DNA of 8,634 nt, taken from Lentisphaerota bacterium (GTDB lineage: Bacteria > Verrucomicrobiota > Lentisphaeria > Oligosphaerales > JAFGRS01). The notes beneath the pieces are model-generated. The model did no database searches. It was given only the letters and a program-made list of their open reading frames with translations, and was not told where the DNA came from. Shown one piece after another: positions 7,824 through 8,634 of this stretch. The position numbers were made by a program, and so were the translations under genes. The stretch is from the NCBI GenBank assembly GCA_012514865.1, contig JAAYZO010000191.1:1-8634 (forward strand), in the 5' to 3' direction. How positions within the stretch are numbered: position 1 is the first letter of the stretch; every line of letters begins with the position of its first letter.

Positions 7824-7847
7824 GCGCCACATCGGCGACCCGGGAGA

Positions 7848-7868
7848 GCGCCACTCGGCTCGTGGCGC
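7848..7868. repeat. Hairpin upstream of larE
   Basis: GCGCCAC (7848-7854) pairs perfectly with GTGGCGC (7862-7868) across a 7-nt loop. It lies upstream of larE and 29 bp from the dispersed hairpin repeat at 7897. Operator or REP-type roles are both possible. Confidence 0.4.
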
Positions 7869-7896
7869 CCACGTCCGCCCCGCCGGCGCCGGGCGA

Positions 7897-7923
7897 GTAG
7901 GTCCGCGGCGCCGTCCGTGGACC
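7897..7923. repeat. Dispersed hairpin repeat, copy 2
   Basis: It matches 134-160 at 25 of 27 positions. The stem GGTCCGCGG/CCGTGGACC (7900-7908 with 7915-7923) is 9 bp with one G-T wobble and the loop CGCCGT. As at copy 1, a 10-bp tandem array follows downstream. Confidence 0.6.
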
Positions 7924-7953
7924 TCCGGGGCGCCGGCAGCGCCCAGGGGGCAA

Positions 7954-7972
7954 GATCACGCCCGCCGTGATC
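7954..7972. repeat. Perfect inverted repeat, possible operator
   Basis: GATCACG (7954-7960) and CGTGATC (7966-7972) flank a 5-bp centre. The size and symmetry would suit a dimeric regulator site as well as a small hairpin. It lies in the divergent spacer between larE and the disrupted zinc-finger gene. No clear promoter boxes are seen next to it. Confidence 0.35.
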
Positions 7973-8058
7973 GCGGGGCTGCCGATCGTGTACGGTATGA
8001 CCGAGGCGTCACCGCGGGTGCCGGCGGTCTTGCGTGGGGTGGGAGAGAGGAGAGGCAT

Positions 8059-8160
8059 CGAGACCTCTCGAGACCTCTCGAGACCTGTCGATGCCTGCCG
8101 AGGCCTCTCGATAGGTCTCGCCAGGTCTCGATAGGTCTCGCCAGGTTTCGATAGGTCTCG
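8059..8160. repeat. 10-bp-period tandem array that switches strand and folds into a long hairpin
   Basis: Ten consecutive 10-bp units end in TCG (CCG in one). Units 1-3 read AGACCTCTCG or AGACCTGTCG, units 4-5 are transitional, and units 6-10 alternate ATAGGTCTCG with CCAGGTCTCG or CCAGGTTTCG. CGAGACCT in the left half is the reverse complement of AGGTCTCG in the right half, so 8059-8140 can fold into one stem with three perfect 8-bp or longer helices separated by 1-2 nt mismatches and a GCCT-gccg-AGGC tip at 8093-8104. The array ends 10 bp before the AAAGGA ribosome site of the next gene. It contains no CRISPR-like spacers. Confidence 0.8.
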
Positions 8161-8184
8161 CGAACAACCCAAAGGAACGATCCC

Positions 8185-8591
8185 ATGAACTTCGACAGAC
8201 CTGGCGGCTTCCGCTGGCTCGATTCCTGGGTGATGGGCAGCATCGTGCAGCTCGCGACCTTTCGTTTCTGCGAGCCAAGTTCGCCCGCTGGCTTGACGCC
8301 GATGACCACGAGGTGGTGGCCAACTGCCTGCTGATCCTCTTGAGCCGGACGATCAACATGCTCGGGCACCAGCTCCAGGCCCAGGGGAAGAGGTTCGCCG
8401 AGCAGGGCGGCTTCCGCGAGAAACTCACGCAGGAGCGCGTCGAGGCGCGCGGCAGACAGGAGGGCGCCCCGGAATGCCCCGACTGCGGCAAGCCGATGGC
8501 GCGGCGCAAAGCCGCCAGCGGCCCAAACGCCGGCACGGAGTTCTGGGGCTGCACCGGCTACCCCGCCTGCCGCGGCGTCCGGCCGGTGTGA
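8185..8591 (+). pseudogene. Disrupted four-helix-bundle-suffix protein with topoisomerase-type zinc finger
   Basis: ATG 8185 has a textbook ribosome site (AAAGGA 8171-8176, 8-nt spacer). The first 30 codons (MNFDRPGGFRWLDSW..., to FRFCE) look like the start of a four-helix-bundle (S23/23S-rRNA-IVS-like) protein, but the frame hits TGA at 8332-8334 after 49 codons. In another frame, from about 8268 to TGA 8589-8591, runs the C-terminal part: KFARWLDADDHEVVANCLLI and onward, resembling the four-helix-bundle suffix domain, then a zinc ribbon CPDC...CTGYPAC of topoisomerase C4 type. From what I recall of the family, about 100 residues carrying the other bundle helices should separate these parts. 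The simplest reading is an internal deletion of about 300 bp that also shifted the frame, with a junction near 8272-8279. A shortened, still expressed C-terminal piece from GTG 8313 is possible but has no clear ribosome site. The cellular role of the intact family is not known to me. Confidence 0.6.
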
Positions 8592-8600
8592 GGCAGTGGT

Positions 8601-8634
8601 GGCGAGACAAGCCGAGCCCTATCGAACGCTCTCG
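8601..8634. repeat. Resumed 10-bp-period repeat, cut by the window edge
   Basis: GGCGAGACAA, GCCGAGCCCT, ATCGAACGCT and CTCG follow each other with CG(A) at an exact 10-bp interval (8603, 8613, 8623, 8633). GCGAGAC and CCTATCGA are complements of GTCTCGC and TCGATAGG in the array at 8059-8160. It begins 10 bp after the stop of the disrupted gene and is probably the start of a second array. Confidence 0.5.

Noticed and set aside
8061..8160. CRISPR array
   Set aside because: The units are 10 bp, directly adjacent, with no unique spacers, and no cas genes are present.
7819..8554. Minus-strand frames giving repetitive peptides of the ETYRDLARPIE type
   Set aside because: The peptide repeats come from the 10-bp DNA array read in several frames; there is no ribosome site and the frames cross the plus-strand gene.
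8185..8591. Programmed -1 frameshift joining the two halves of the zinc-finger gene
   Set aside because: No clear slippery heptamer is seen in the overlap, and the middle of the four-helix bundle appears missing, so a deletion explains the data better.

Overview
This is a high-GC window (roughly 70% by eye) with strong G/C preference at third codon positions. A two-gene gatC-gatA operon, AGGA/AAAGG-type ribosome binding sites, GTG/TTG starts and intergenic DNA packed with palindromic repeats suggest a high-GC proteobacterium. I lean to Gammaproteobacteria, perhaps a purple sulfur bacterium (Chromatiales), but no single feature proves this. I see no rRNA, tRNA or CRISPR array.

Layout, left to right. 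(1) Positions 1-137 hold the 3' end of a rightward gene with a TPR-like C-terminus. (2) Positions 138-564 are intergenic and repeat-rich: a GTCCGTGGACC-type hairpin, a 10-bp tandem array with a complementary partner array, and a 41-bp direct repeat. (3) gatA and gatC (565-2375, leftward) encode two subunits of the tRNA-dependent amidotransferase; gatB is not next to them. (4) Positions 2376-3063 hold a 334-bp palindromic element with 22/23-bp terminal inverted repeats, flanked by two further hairpins. (5) 3064-5526 encodes a three-domain acyl-activating enzyme, acyl carrier protein and PlsC-type acyltransferase in one chain. (6) Positions 5529-5721 are an almost fully base-paired run of four hairpins. 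(7) 5838-6632 encodes an inositol-monophosphatase-family phosphatase. (8) larE (6889-7737, leftward) converges on it. (9) From 7738 to the end there is a second copy of the GTCCGTGGACC hairpin and a 10-bp-period array that folds into a hairpin of about 80 nt. Directly after it comes a disrupted gene of the four-helix-bundle-suffix / topoisomerase-zinc-finger type, and beyond that gene the same 10-bp periodicity resumes at the window edge.

The genes do not form one pathway: translation quality (GatCA), lipid acylation (fusion enzyme), small-molecule phosphate hydrolysis (IMPase) and nickel-pincer cofactor sulfuration (LarE) sit as separate units divided by structured repeats. The least ordinary parts are the inverted 10-bp arrays, especially the one bracketing the broken zinc-finger gene, the hairpin run at 5529-5721, the 334-bp inverted-repeat element, and the self-contained acyl-ACP synthetase/ACP/acyltransferase fusion.
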